Source of the DNA: Aquirufa ecclesiirivi
Lineage (GTDB): Bacteria > Bacteroidota > Bacteroidia > Cytophagales > Spirosomataceae
Length of the DNA stretch: 64,000 nt
Assembly (NCBI RefSeq): GCF_011250515.1
Contig: NZ_JAANOP010000006.1
Location: 1 to 64,000, forward strand
Direction: 5' to 3'
The stretch's first letter is position 1. The number at the start of each line of letters is the position of its first letter. The notes under the pieces are model-generated. The model was not told the DNA's origin, searched no databases, and saw nothing but the letters and a program-made list of their open reading frames with translations. The position numbers and the translations under genes are program-made. This document shows positions 52,293 to 60,508 of the stretch, in pieces.

Positions 52293-53600
52293 TTAAATAC
52301 GAACGATTTCTGCCCCTAAAGCATTTAATCGAGTATCAATGTTTTGATATCCTCGGTCAATTTGCTCAATATTATCAATGATGGAAGTGCCTGTAGCCGA
52401 CATCGCTGCAATTAATAAGGATACACCGGCACGAATATCGGGAGACGACATGCGTATTCCTTTTAAGTTTTGCTTTCTGTCGAAACCAACCACGGTCGCT
52501 CGGTGAGGATCACAAAGAATGATTTGAGCCCCCATTTCAATTAATCGGTCAACAAAGAAAAGTCGACTTTCAAACATTTTTTGGTGTATCAATACCGTTC
52601 CCTTAGCCTGAATGGCTGTCACTAAAATAATCGATAGTAGATCTGGCGTAAAACCTGGCCATGGATGATCTGAAATGGTCAACATAGAACCATCAATGAA
52701 GTTTTCTAATTCATAATGTTCTTGTGCTGGAACAAATATATCATCCCCACGAAACTCTAGTTTGATTCCTAGTTTGCGGAAAACATCTGGGATGATTCCT
52801 AATTCTGGAATTTTACAATTTTTGATGGTGATTTCTGACTGAGTCATCGCTGCCATTCCAATGAATGAACCAATTTCGATCATGTCAGGTAACATGGTAT
52901 GATCGGTACCACCAAGAATTTCAACACCTTCTATGGTCAATAAGTTGGAGCCAATACCTGAAATTTTAGCACCCATACGATTCAACATCTTACATAATTG
53001 CTGAATGTAAGGTTCGCAGGCGGCATGGTAAATGGTTGTGGTACCTTTCGCTAGAACGGCTGCCATCAGAATATTGGCTGTTCCAGTAACGGAAGCTTCA
53101 TCCAATAGCATGTAAGCACCTGTTAAATGAGACGCATCTACTTCATAAAACCCACCATCTTCGGCACTATAATTGAATTTAGCACCTAATTTCATGAATC
53201 CCATAAAGTGCGTATCCAATCTTCTACGACCAATTTTATCGCCACCTGGTGAAGGAATGCGGCCTTTTTTGAAACGGGCCAAGGTGGGTCCTAATAACAT
53301 CACAGATCCACGAAGGGCTGCTGCTTTAGCTTTATATGTTTCAGATTCTAAGTAGTCAATATTGACCTGAGAGGCATCAAATTCAACGCTAGATTCACTT
53401 AAACGACGAATTTTTACACCCATGTCGCCCAATAAATCAATTAATTGATTGACATCACGGATGTTGGGTATATTATGTATGGTGACAGGTTCAGCGGTTA
53501 ATACAACGGCACAAAGAATTTGTAATGCTTCGTTTTTTGCACCTTGAGGAGTAATTTCTCCTGATAATTTTCTACCACCTGTTACTTTAAATGAGGCCAT
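52293..53600 (-). CDS. murA: UDP-GlcNAc 1-carboxyvinyltransferase, Asp-type active site
   Basis: This 435-aa enzyme makes the first committed peptidoglycan precursor from UDP-GlcNAc and phosphoenolpyruvate. KNEAL and the catalytic-loop segment SPGGDKIGRRRLDTHF are present. At the loop position where E. coli MurA has Cys115, this protein has Asp121 (GGD instead of GGC). Asp at this site is known to keep activity but prevent covalent inactivation by fosfomycin. An open frame starts at a TTG at 53609, but the ATG at 53600 (MASFKVTGG) is the natural start. Confidence 0.95.
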   Translation of the reverse strand: MASFKVTGGRKLSGEITPQGAKNEALQILCAVVLTAEPVTIHNIPNIRDVNQLIDLLGDMGVKIRRLSESSVEFDASQVNIDYLESETYKAKAAALRGSVMLLGPTLARFKKGRIPSPGGDKIGRRRLDTHFMGFMKLGAKFNYSAEDGGFYEVDASHLTGAYMLLDEASVTGTANILMAAVLAKGTTTIYHAACEPYIQQLCKMLNRMGAKISGIGSNLLTIEGVEILGGTDHTMLPDMIEIGSFIGMAAMTQSEITIKNCKIPELGIIPDVFRKLGIKLEFRGDDIFVPAQEHYELENFIDGSMLTISDHPWPGFTPDLLSIILVTAIQAKGTVLIHQKMFESRLFFVDRLIEMGAQIILCDPHRATVVGFDRKQNLKGIRMSSPDIRAGVSLLIAAMSATGTSIIDNIEQIDRGYQNIDTRLNALGAEIVRI

Positions 53601-53609
53601 AAGGGTCAA

Positions 53610-54266
53610 TTATTTTTTATGATTTCTTGGATTGAAATTCCGATTGTTTCTGAAGTTTTTTCTGTAATTATTACCACCACGGTTATTACTTGGGCCGTTT
53701 GGATATTCGGGTGCATTGTATGCATTCCGGGCATTATTGGCTACTTTGGCATGGCCTAAACCTTCTTGAGACAATTCATCAACAATAGATCCTAATAGGT
53801 TTTCAGACATTTCTTTGATGTTTTGCCAAATGACCTGATCGTCTACCGTATCTTTATTCCAAGTAACATAAAAACCTTTCATTAAACGAGCAATATAAGC
53901 AACTAGGATTTTTTTGTCCTCCACTTTTTGTTCGGCAATGGCCCGTAGAATTAACAATTCTACGTTACGACCATAATGTTTGAACTTCAAATGGTGTTGG
54001 TTGTAATTGACTTTTTTCGGTGCTTTACCTACTGATTCAGGTGAGGGAGGTGGATAAGGTCCTTGTACATCCAATTGGAAGTTGGACATAATGTACAAGT
54101 CATCCCAAAGTTTTTTGGAATAGTCTTGGCTATTATCCTTCATTCCTGGATGTATCTGTTTCATGAGTTCAATCATGAGGAAAGCATATTTGGTTCTTTT
54201 CTCTCGATCTTGAATCGTCAGAATGTAGTTGACCAATTTTTGTACACTAGACCCGTATTCTTTCAT
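53610..54266 (-). CDS. DUF4290 domain protein
   Basis: This 218-aa protein has the DUF4290 region at about residues 1-170 (MKEYGSSVQKLVNYI, REKRTKYAFLMIELMKQIHP, FKHYGRNVELLILRA). A low-complexity Asn/Arg-rich tail (NNRGGNNYRKNFRNNRNF) could bind nucleic acid, which is inference only. The function is unknown. The gene pairs with murA just downstream, a layout commonly seen in Bacteroidota, and starts 15 bp after dgkA. Confidence 0.88.
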   Translation of the reverse strand: MKEYGSSVQKLVNYILTIQDREKRTKYAFLMIELMKQIHPGMKDNSQDYSKKLWDDLYIMSNFQLDVQGPYPPPSPESVGKAPKKVNYNQHHLKFKHYGRNVELLILRAIAEQKVEDKKILVAYIARLMKGFYVTWNKDTVDDQVIWQNIKEMSENLLGSIVDELSQEGLGHAKVANNARNAYNAPEYPNGPSNNRGGNNYRKNFRNNRNFNPRNHKK

Positions 54267-54281
54267 AATGTTGTGTCAATC

Positions 54282-54659
54282 TTAATTACTAAATACCAAT
54301 CGCATCCAAAGATGCGGAAAGGAAATAAGGCAAAAAACAAAGGCTGCCCAAATTGCCATGACTAAAACGGCACCAGCAGCGAAATCTTTTGCTTTTTTAG
54401 CCAAAGGATGATGTTCAGGTGCTACTATATCTGTGATGTTCTCCAGAGCCGAATTAATTAATTCGGCCATCCAAACGCCCGCAATAGCTAAACTAATCCA
54501 CAGCCATTCAATGGCCATAAAGCCTATGTTTATCCCTACTACTACGACTAAGATTGTAGCAGCGAGGTGAATTTTAGCATTATTTTCTTCCTTAATCAAA
54601 GTAATGATACCTGACCAAGCAATGGAAATACTGCGAAAAGCTTTAGCTAAATTGAACAT
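54282..54659 (-). CDS. dgkA: Diacylglycerol kinase-type (DgkA) membrane protein
   Basis: This 125-aa protein has the DgkA layout: an N-terminal amphipathic part (AFRSISIAWSGI), three transmembrane helices, the motif AELINSALENITD with the catalytic Glu region, and KAKDFAAGAV. It phosphorylates diacylglycerol or, as in Gram-positive bacteria, undecaprenol; next to murA the undecaprenol role is attractive but unproven. Its start is 1 bp from the asnS stop. Confidence 0.88.
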   Translation of the reverse strand: MFNLAKAFRSISIAWSGIITLIKEENNAKIHLAATILVVVVGINIGFMAIEWLWISLAIAGVWMAELINSALENITDIVAPEHHPLAKKAKDFAAGAVLVMAIWAAFVFCLISFPHLWMRLVFSN

Positions 54660-54660
54660 A

Positions 54661-56091
54661 TTAAAATTCTGCCGATTTAGGTGTTCTAGGGAATGGAATA
54701 ACGTCGCGAATGTTGCTCATACCTGTTACAAATAATACTAAACGCTCAAAACCTAAGCCGAAGCCAGCATGTGGCGCAGAACCAAACTGCCTAGTTTGCA
54801 AGTACCACCAAATGGAATCTTCTTCGATACCCACGTCTTTGGTGCGTTGAAGCAGTTTTTCGTAATCATCTTCCCTTTGTGATCCTCCAATAATTTCACC
54901 AATACCCGGAAACAAAACGTCCATCGCACGAACCGTTTTGCCGTCATCTTCTAACTTCATATAGAAGGCTTTGATTTCTTTTGGGTAATGAGTTAATATA
55001 ACCGGCTTTTTGAAATGTTTTTCTACCAAATAACGCTCATGCTCACTTTGTAAGTCGATCCCCCATTCCACAGGATAATTGAATTTCCCCTGTTTGTGAG
55101 CTTTTGATTGCAATAAAATGTCAATGGCTTCGGTATATGTTAATCTTTCAAACGTATTTTCAGATACAAATCTCAATTTCTCAGAAAGAGTCATCTCCGA
55201 TTGCTCTTCTTTTTTCTTCATTTTTTCCTCTTCCAACAAGCGTTTTTCTAGGAAAGCAATATCATCAGCACAATTTTCTAAGGCATAACGAATCAAACTT
55301 TTGGTGAAGTCTTCAGCCAAATTCATGTTGTCAATCAATTCAAAAAATGCCATTTCTGGCTCCACCATCCAGAACTCTGCAAGGTGACGTGTTGTATTGG
55401 AGTTTTCAGCCCGGAAAGTGGGTCCAAACGTGTAAATTTTCGAAAGCGCTAGGGCTCCTAATTCTCCCTCTAATTGTCCAGAAACCGTCAAATTGGTTTC
55501 TTTTCCAAAAAAGTCTTCCTTGTAATCAATTTTACCTTCTTCTGTCAAAGGAGGATTGATGGCCGGTAAAGTAGTTACTCGGAACATTTCTCCAGCTCCT
55601 TCTGCATCAGAGCCAGTGATAATAGGCGTATGCAAATAAAAGAAACCATGATCATTGAAATATTGATGTATGGCAAAGGCTAAAGCATGACGAATACGTA
55701 AAATCGCCGAAAAGGTATTGGTTCTAGGACGAAGATGTGCAATCTCACGTAAAAATTCCAAGGAGTGTTTTTTCGGCTGTAAAGGGTATTTTTCAGGATC
55801 AGCAGTTCCGTAAACTTGAATAGAAATCACTTGAACTTCTACGGATTGGCCTTGTCCTTGCGAAGGAATCAACATGCCTGTTACTGCAATGCATGAACCG
55901 GTAGTTACTAATTTCAAGGTCTCTTCTGAAACAACACCGTCAGAAACTACAGCTTGTATATTATGAATGGTAGATCCATCGTTCATCGCGATGAATGCTA
56001 CAGATGAAGATACACGTTTGGTACGAACCCAACCTTTTACCGTAACCAATTGTTGGTTCGGAGATTGAAGTAGTAATTCTTTAATTTGCAT
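54661..56091 (-). CDS. asnS: Asparaginyl-tRNA synthetase
   Basis: This 476-aa class IIb synthetase charges tRNA-Asn. The N-terminal OB-fold anticodon-binding domain ([23 protein letters not shown], in part [13 protein letters not shown]) is followed by motif 2 ([21 protein letters not shown], in part [15 protein letters not shown]) and motif 3 ([15 protein letters not shown]). A charged insertion around residue 295 ([14 protein letters not shown]) is of the kind seen in Bacteroidota versions. It leads the minus-strand run down to the MATE gene and is divergent from rpoN. Confidence 0.96.
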   Translation of the reverse strand: MQIKELLLQSPNQQLVTVKGWVRTKRVSSSVAFIAMNDGSTIHNIQAVVSDGVVSEETLKLVTTGSCIAVTGMLIPSQGQGQSVEVQVISIQVYGTADPEKYPLQPKKHSLEFLREIAHLRPRTNTFSAILRIRHALAFAIHQYFNDHGFFYLHTPIITGSDAEGAGEMFRVTTLPAINPPLTEEGKIDYKEDFFGKETNLTVSGQLEGELGALALSKIYTFGPTFRAENSNTTRHLAEFWMVEPEMAFFELIDNMNLAEDFTKSLIRYALENCADDIAFLEKRLLEEEKMKKKEEQSEMTLSEKLRFVSENTFERLTYTEAIDILLQSKAHKQGKFNYPVEWGIDLQSEHERYLVEKHFKKPVILTHYPKEIKAFYMKLEDDGKTVRAMDVLFPGIGEIIGGSQREDDYEKLLQRTKDVGIEEDSIWWYLQTRQFGSAPHAGFGLGFERLVLFVTGMSNIRDVIPFPRTPKSAEF

Positions 56092-56111
56092 ATAAATAAA
56101 TGGTCAAATGG

Positions 56112-56143
56112 CCCCCAATTGGGGCAAACTAGTCTCAAAATTA
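56112..56143 (-). promoter_or_regulatory. -7 box and GC-rich palindrome before asnS
   Basis: On the minus strand 56136-56143 reads TAATTTTG, matching TAnnTTTG and identical to the box before atpA. Between it and the start lies the perfect palindrome CCCCAATTGGGG (56113-56124), which would fall in the leader RNA or be an operator. A CCCCAA/TTGGGG pair also occurs before sucA. Confidence 0.35.
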
Positions 56144-56216
56144 CGTACAAAAAACGGAATAATTTTATTTATTTATGAATTACAAGTATTTTTAAAAACA
56201 GGCCATCAAATCGGCG

Positions 56217-56224
56217 TATATTTG
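56217..56224 (+). promoter_or_regulatory. -7 box upstream of rpoN
   Basis: TATATTTG matches TAnnTTTG and lies 17 bp before the rpoN ATG. Confidence 0.4.
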
Positions 56225-56241
56225 TTTAATAGATTATAGAT

Positions 56242-57681
56242 ATGCAGGGATTATCACTCAAAATTTCTCAGCAACAACGGCTTTCTCCACAACAAATTCA
56301 GTTTGTTAAATTACTTCAAATACCTACTGCAGAATTGGCAGCTAGGATTGAGGAGGAATTGGAGGAGAATCCCGCTTTGGAAGAAGGTGTAGAAATTCGA
56401 GATTCGGATGAATTCGATGAAAAGGAAAGAGAGACTGTCGAGGACTTAGAGCGGGAGGAATTGGAGATCGGTGATTATCTACAAGATGATTATGCGGGCT
56501 ATAAAATGGCTGGTGATTCATATGATTCCCATGAGGAGTCTAAGGAAAGACCGATGGCCACTGTGGCTAGTGCAGAGGAATATTTGTTGATGCAAATTGG
56601 TTTTGTGTTAAAAGATGAGCGAGAAGAAATGATTGCCCATCAATTGATAGGTTCCCTGGAGGAGGATGGTTATTTGAGAAGGAATATTGAAAGTATTGTC
56701 AATGATTTAGCTTTCACCCAAGGATTTAATACGGATTTTGTAGAGGTTGAAAATGTATTGAAAAAAATTCAGGCATTAGATCCAGCAGGGATAGGGGCGA
56801 GAGATTTGCAAGAATGTTTATCCATTCAATTGCATCGCCGAGAGTCAGATCACCCAACTTGTTTATTGGCTATTCGCTTGATTGATGAGTACTTTGACGA
56901 GTTTTCAAAAAAGCATTTTGTTCAGTTGCAGCAAAAATTAGGTATTGATGAAAGTGAATTAAAAAAGGCCATTAACCTAATCAAACGATTAAACCCTAAA
57001 CCTGGGGGGGCAGAAGGAGGGAATTTAGCGCCTTATTTACAACCTGATTTCGTAGTGACTAATCAACATGGGAAATTGGATATTAAGTTGAATGGAAAAA
57101 ATGCCCCTGAACTACGCGTTAGTAAATCATTTCAGGAGATGTTACAAACCTATGATCAAGGAAATAAACAGCAAAAAGAGATTAAAGAGGCTGTCACCTT
57201 TATCAAACACAAATTAGATGCTGCTTCCTGGTTTATTCAAGCCATTCAACAGCGACAAGGGACATTGCTGAAAACGATGCATAGTATTGTGGCTCAACAA
57301 TACGATTTCTTTCTGACGGGAGATGATTCAAGTTTAAAGCCGATGAAGATGAAGGAAATAGCAGCATTGATCGAGATGGATGTTTCTACGGTTTCTAGGG
57401 TTGTTTCTGCGAAATCGGTACAAACAGATTTTGGTATATACCCTTTAAAATATTTCTTTTCCGAAGGAATTACTCATGAATCTGGGGAGGATGTTTCTAC
57501 CAGAGAAGTGAAAAATATATTGAGGGATATCATTGAACAAGAACCAGCACATGAGCCTTATCCAGATGAAACCTTAGAGTTGCTTTTAGCTGAGAAGGGT
57601 TTTGTGGTCAAACGCCGTACCGTTGCTAAATACCGAGAGCAACTGGGTATACCGGTAGCGAGACTTAGGAAAAAATTATAA
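56242..57681 (+). CDS. rpoN: RNA polymerase sigma-54 factor
   Basis: This 479-aa sigma factor directs RNA polymerase to -24/-12 promoters that need an AAA+ activator. Region I is Gln/Leu-rich (SLKISQQQRLSPQQIQFVKL, GLSLKISQQQ at the very start). An acidic region II follows, then the core-binding domain (EEYLLMQIG, ALDPAGIGARDLQECLSIQL). The HTH segment (MDVSTVSRVVSAK) and the C-terminal RpoN box (KRRTVAKYREQLGIP) are intact. It has its own -7 box and is followed at its stop by a heptamer-type array. Confidence 0.96.
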   Translation: MQGLSLKISQQQRLSPQQIQFVKLLQIPTAELAARIEEELEENPALEEGVEIRDSDEFDEKERETVEDLEREELEIGDYLQDDYAGYKMAGDSYDSHEESKERPMATVASAEEYLLMQIGFVLKDEREEMIAHQLIGSLEEDGYLRRNIESIVNDLAFTQGFNTDFVEVENVLKKIQALDPAGIGARDLQECLSIQLHRRESDHPTCLLAIRLIDEYFDEFSKKHFVQLQQKLGIDESELKKAINLIKRLNPKPGGAEGGNLAPYLQPDFVVTNQHGKLDIKLNGKNAPELRVSKSFQEMLQTYDQGNKQQKEIKEAVTFIKHKLDAASWFIQAIQQRQGTLLKTMHSIVAQQYDFFLTGDDSSLKPMKMKEIAALIEMDVSTVSRVVSAKSVQTDFGIYPLKYFFSEGITHESGEDVSTREVKNILRDIIEQEPAHEPYPDETLELLLAEKGFVVKRRTVAKYREQLGIPVARLRKKL

Positions 57682-57682
57682 T

Positions 57683-57720
57683 TTAATGGTGAATGGTAAG
57701 TGGTAAATTGTAAATGTAAA
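57683..57720. repeat. Reverse-oriented 7/14-bp array after rpoN
   Basis: AATGGTGAATGGTAAGTGG and following bases read, on the other strand, as TTTACAATTTACC... units. They start right after the rpoN stop. The complementary array is at 58196-58266, so the S23-type gene is bracketed by inverted arrays. Confidence 0.75.
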
Positions 57721-57797
57721 GGATATTTATCGATGGAGGATTTAATCATTTATTTGATAATTTGACTGAAAGCATTTAGATTGTATTGTTTCAAATG

Positions 57798-57805
57798 TAG
57801 ATTTG
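57798..57805 (+). promoter_or_regulatory. -7 box upstream of the four-helix-bundle gene
   Basis: TAGATTTG matches TAnnTTTG and overlaps the TTG at 57803, which speaks against that codon as a start. Confidence 0.4.
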
Positions 57806-57823
57806 GTAATTAAAATTTATCAT

Positions 57824-58189
57824 TTGAAACATAAGAATGTCATAAAATCAAAATCGTTTTTTTTCGCAATTCAGATTTGGCATTTGTATCATTATCTTGT
57901 TTATGAGAAAAAAGAATTTGTTCTTTCAAAGCAAATTTTACGAAGCGGAACAGCAGTTGGAGCAATTATTAGAGAAGCAGAACATGCCGAATCTAAATTA
58001 GATTTTAAACACAAAATGTCAATTGCTCAAAAGGAAATAAATGAAACTATATATTGGTTGGAATTATTAAACGAAATTAGTTACATAGAGGATGTTCGTT
58101 TTGTTAAATTAATGTCAGATAGTGATGAAATCTTAAGAATAATTTCAAAAATCATAATAACAGTAAAACATAACTTATCGATTAAGTAG
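57824..58189 (+). CDS. Four-helix-bundle protein (S23/23S-intervening type)
   Basis: This protein of about 121 aa matches the family by KSKSFFFAIQIWHLY, LSKQILRSGTAVGAIIREA, FKHKMSIAQKEINETIYWLELL. There is no ATG start; a TTG at 57803 lies in the promoter box, so I chose the TTG at 57824 (MKHKNVIKSKS), which also gives the usual family length. Members occur in 23S rRNA intervening sequences and, in similar form, as accessory proteins of diversity-generating retroelements, but stand-alone copies like this one are common in Bacteroidota and have no known function. The gene is bracketed by inverted 14-bp arrays, a sign of insertion as a unit. Confidence 0.8.
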   Translation: MKHKNVIKSKSFFFAIQIWHLYHYLVYEKKEFVLSKQILRSGTAVGAIIREAEHAESKLDFKHKMSIAQKEINETIYWLELLNEISYIEDVRFVKLMSDSDEILRIISKIIITVKHNLSIK

Positions 58190-58195
58190 CAAAGA

Positions 58196-58266
58196 ATTTA
58201 CCATTCACAATTTACCGTTCACAGTTTACCATTTACAATTTACCATTCACAATTTATAATTCATTC
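58196..58266. repeat. 14-bp array AATTTACCATTCAC before the enoyl-CoA hydratase gene
   Basis: About five imperfect copies of AATTTACCATTCAC end 2 bp before the ATG at 58269. The unit resembles AATTCTACATTCCC after hflX, so both belong to one A/T-rich family. The inverted counterpart lies at 57683-57720. Confidence 0.85.
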
Positions 58267-58268
58267 CC

Positions 58269-59048
58269 ATGTCTTCCTACCACTTTCTCAGCCTTAGTCA
58301 ATTGAATGGAGTTTGGACAATCCATTTAAAACGTCCAGAAGTGTACAATGCATTAAATGCAGGTTTGATACATGAGATCAGGGATGTAGCCGAAAAAGCC
58401 AAGGCTTCCGAATCTGCTCGGGTTTTGGTGATAACAGGTGAGGGGAAGGCATTTTGTTCTGGGGCTGATTTAAAATCGGGAACCAGTGATTCAGATTTAG
58501 GAGCGGTATTACGGTCGACATATAATCCGATGATTTTGGCATTACGAGGATTGGATAAGCCGGTCATTGGGGCAATCAATGGTCCTGCAGCTGGAGCGGG
58601 ATGTTCTTTGGCATTAGCTTGTGACTACATCATAGCGAAGGAAGGAGCATATTTTGCGGAGTTATTTGTGCAGATTGGTTTGACTTTAGATGCGGGGAGT
58701 ACAGCCTTTTTAATGCAGTCATTAGGTTATCATAAAGCATTTGAGTTGGCAGCAACGGCAAAAAAAATCTCTGCAGAAGAAGCCAAAGTATGGGGATTAG
58801 TGGCAGAAGTGGTTTCAGAAGAAAATTGGGAGAATCGTGTCCAAGCAATTGGTGAAGAATTTGCTCAACGGCCAACCTTGGCATTAGCGCTGATAAAAAG
58901 AGAATTGCAAAGGGCTCATCATCAGGATTTAGCCACTGTTTTAGAAATGGAAGCAGAAGCACAGCGACATGCCGGGTATTCCAAAGATTTCCAAGAAGGT
59001 GTTACTTCATTTCTTGAAAAACGTGCTCCCAAATTTGTAGGTAAGTGA
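58269..59048 (+). CDS. Enoyl-CoA hydratase/isomerase family protein
   Basis: This 259-aa crotonase-fold protein has the oxyanion-hole segments AFCSGADLKSG and GPAAGAGCSLALACD. At the second catalytic position it has LTLDAGSTAFL, where Asp replaces Glu; this is reminiscent of PaaG-type isomerases of phenylacetate breakdown (1,2-epoxyphenylacetyl-CoA isomerase). No other paa genes are near, so I leave the symbol blank. It starts 2 bp after a 14-bp array and is followed by tRNA-Arg(ACG). Confidence 0.85.
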   Translation: MSSYHFLSLSQLNGVWTIHLKRPEVYNALNAGLIHEIRDVAEKAKASESARVLVITGEGKAFCSGADLKSGTSDSDLGAVLRSTYNPMILALRGLDKPVIGAINGPAAGAGCSLALACDYIIAKEGAYFAELFVQIGLTLDAGSTAFLMQSLGYHKAFELAATAKKISAEEAKVWGLVAEVVSEENWENRVQAIGEEFAQRPTLALALIKRELQRAHHQDLATVLEMEAEAQRHAGYSKDFQEGVTSFLEKRAPKFVGK

Positions 59049-59133
59049 AAAATGGAATAAAATTGATTTTTTTTCGACAAGGTCTTTTCATATTCCCAAA
59101 GAAATTCTACCTTTGCAGTCCCGAATGGGAATT

Positions 59134-59207
59134 GGTTGCGTAGCTCAATTGGATAGAGCATCTCACTACGGATGAGAAGGTTTGGGGTTCGAATCCCTAC
59201 GCGACCA
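59134..59207 (+). tRNA. tRNA-Arg (anticodon ACG)
   Basis: The acceptor GGTTGCG pairs with CGCGACC (one T-G pair). The anticodon stem TCTCA/TGAGA closes a CTACGGA loop with ACG at 59168-59170. The T loop is TTCGAAT; the discriminator is A; CCA is not encoded. A34 implies modification to inosine to read CGN codons. Confidence 0.93.
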
Positions 59208-59224
59208 CACTAACTAAATATATA

Positions 59225-59262
59225 AGCCTGTAAATCATTGATTTACAGGCTATTTTGATTTT
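59225..59262 (+). terminator. Terminator after tRNA-Arg(ACG)
   Basis: Arms AGCCTGTAAATC (59225-59236) and GATTTACAGGCT (59240-59251) pair perfectly over 12 bp around ATT, followed by a T-rich stretch. Confidence 0.85.
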
Positions 59263-59314
59263 AGGGTAACCTAGGATTTTAAGGTATTAAAGTTTCTTCA
59301 TTCTAAAGAAAATC

Positions 59315-60508
59315 TTATTCTTTTATAATTAATCGTTTTATTAACAAAAAACTAGATTTTAAAAAACCTTTGAATGAATAAGTATTTGGATAATGATCCA
59401 TTCGTTTTAATGATTTAAAATATTTTAGATAGACTATTATATGTTTGATATAAGCGAAATCTTTATCTTGAAATTGGGTTGTTAAATATAAATGTCTTAA
59501 CGTTAGAGCTCTATTCTTACCCCAGTAGGAGGCTTTTTCCCATTCTTTAACGATTAAATCAATTTTAGAGCAATCAAAGTTATCCAAGTAATTATCTAAA
59601 ATGGAAGGTAATTTGTAATCTAAATAAGATTTCAAGATTGATAAAGCATTTTTGAATGCTGCTGTTAATCTAAAATCATCAACTTGTAATATAATTAATT
59701 CCCAATTGATTTTTTTATCATATTGATACATGAATGCATGAAAGTCTTGAATGTGCCTTAGTCTAAACCAAGATTCTTTTCCTCCATGGTGTGCTAATAA
59801 CATCCAAAATAAGCCTTCTGAATTAAGCTGTTGAGTTTCAATGCCGTTAAATTTCAATTTTTCGGTTAAATCAAATACTCGATTTATTAATGGTTTTTTT
59901 TCTTGATACTTTTGATAAAAAAAGTGCTGAAATAAATCCCAATGAAAATCTAGATTTATGATTCCTTTTTGTAAATGAATTTCATTGTGTAAACTTTGAT
60001 AGACAATTAACTCTTTTAAATCTTCAGGAAGATTATGAAGATGGCTAAGATTAGGTGAATTGATTCTGTAACCATCTTGAAGTAAAATTTCTAATCCTTG
60101 GATAAGATGTTTTTTTTCAATTAGTACATCTAAATCTGAGGTAGTTCGTACTTGTTTGTTTTGATAAATCCCTTGAATCAAAATATTTCCCTTTAATACC
60201 AATAAGGGAATCTGATGTTCGGAAAATAGTTTTAAAAGTCGAGTTGTCTCCGCGGCATATTGCAAATTTTTAACTACTTGCTGAGCCATAAATGATTTCA
60301 CCTCAGTTCGGATGCTCTCAGCCATGAATTTTTCCTTCCTTTCATAGGAAAATAAAAGCGCTTGAATTCCGTGATAACGATATAATTTTGATAATCTATC
60401 CGTATTGTAGGGTAAATTAGGAAAAATAGGGGCGAATCCTTCCTGTTCAAACTGATTTGTGATTGCTTGGATAAGTATGTCTAATTCGGGGGAAAACTCT
60501 TTTTTCAT
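59315..60508 (-). CDS. Nucleotidyltransferase family protein (NTP_transf_5 type)
   Basis: This 397-aa protein has the nucleotidyltransferase signature KGNILIQGIYQNKQVRTTSDLDVLI (in part VLKGNILI and SDLDVLI) at about residues 105-135; the two Asp of DLD should bind metal. The remainder is helical with no catalytic motif I know. The family is seen in peptide (RiPP, including some lasso peptide) and surface-polymer clusters, where it may transfer a nucleotide to a product; the substrate here is unknown. The start is the ATG at 60508, which overlaps the exporter stop by one base (TGATG); a GTG at 60511 is an alternative. Confidence 0.78.
   Translation of the reverse strand: MKKEFSPELDILIQAITNQFEQEGFAPIFPNLPYNTDRLSKLYRYHGIQALLFSYERKEKFMAESIRTEVKSFMAQQVVKNLQYAAETTRLLKLFSEHQIPLLVLKGNILIQGIYQNKQVRTTSDLDVLIEKKHLIQGLEILLQDGYRINSPNLSHLHNLPEDLKELIVYQSLHNEIHLQKGIINLDFHWDLFQHFFYQKYQEKKPLINRVFDLTEKLKFNGIETQQLNSEGLFWMLLAHHGGKESWFRLRHIQDFHAFMYQYDKKINWELIILQVDDFRLTAAFKNALSILKSYLDYKLPSILDNYLDNFDCSKIDLIVKEWEKASYWGKNRALTLRHLYLTTQFQDKDFAYIKHIIVYLKYFKSLKRMDHYPNTYSFKGFLKSSFLLIKRLIIKE

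Noticed and set aside
56092-56241. T-box or other known amino-acid riboswitch before asnS
   Set aside because: The leader is short, with only one palindrome and no T-box motif or specifier loop.
57824-58189. Diversity-generating retroelement accessory protein
   Set aside because: The protein is of the same four-helix fold, but there is no reverse transcriptase and no template/variable repeat pair nearby.
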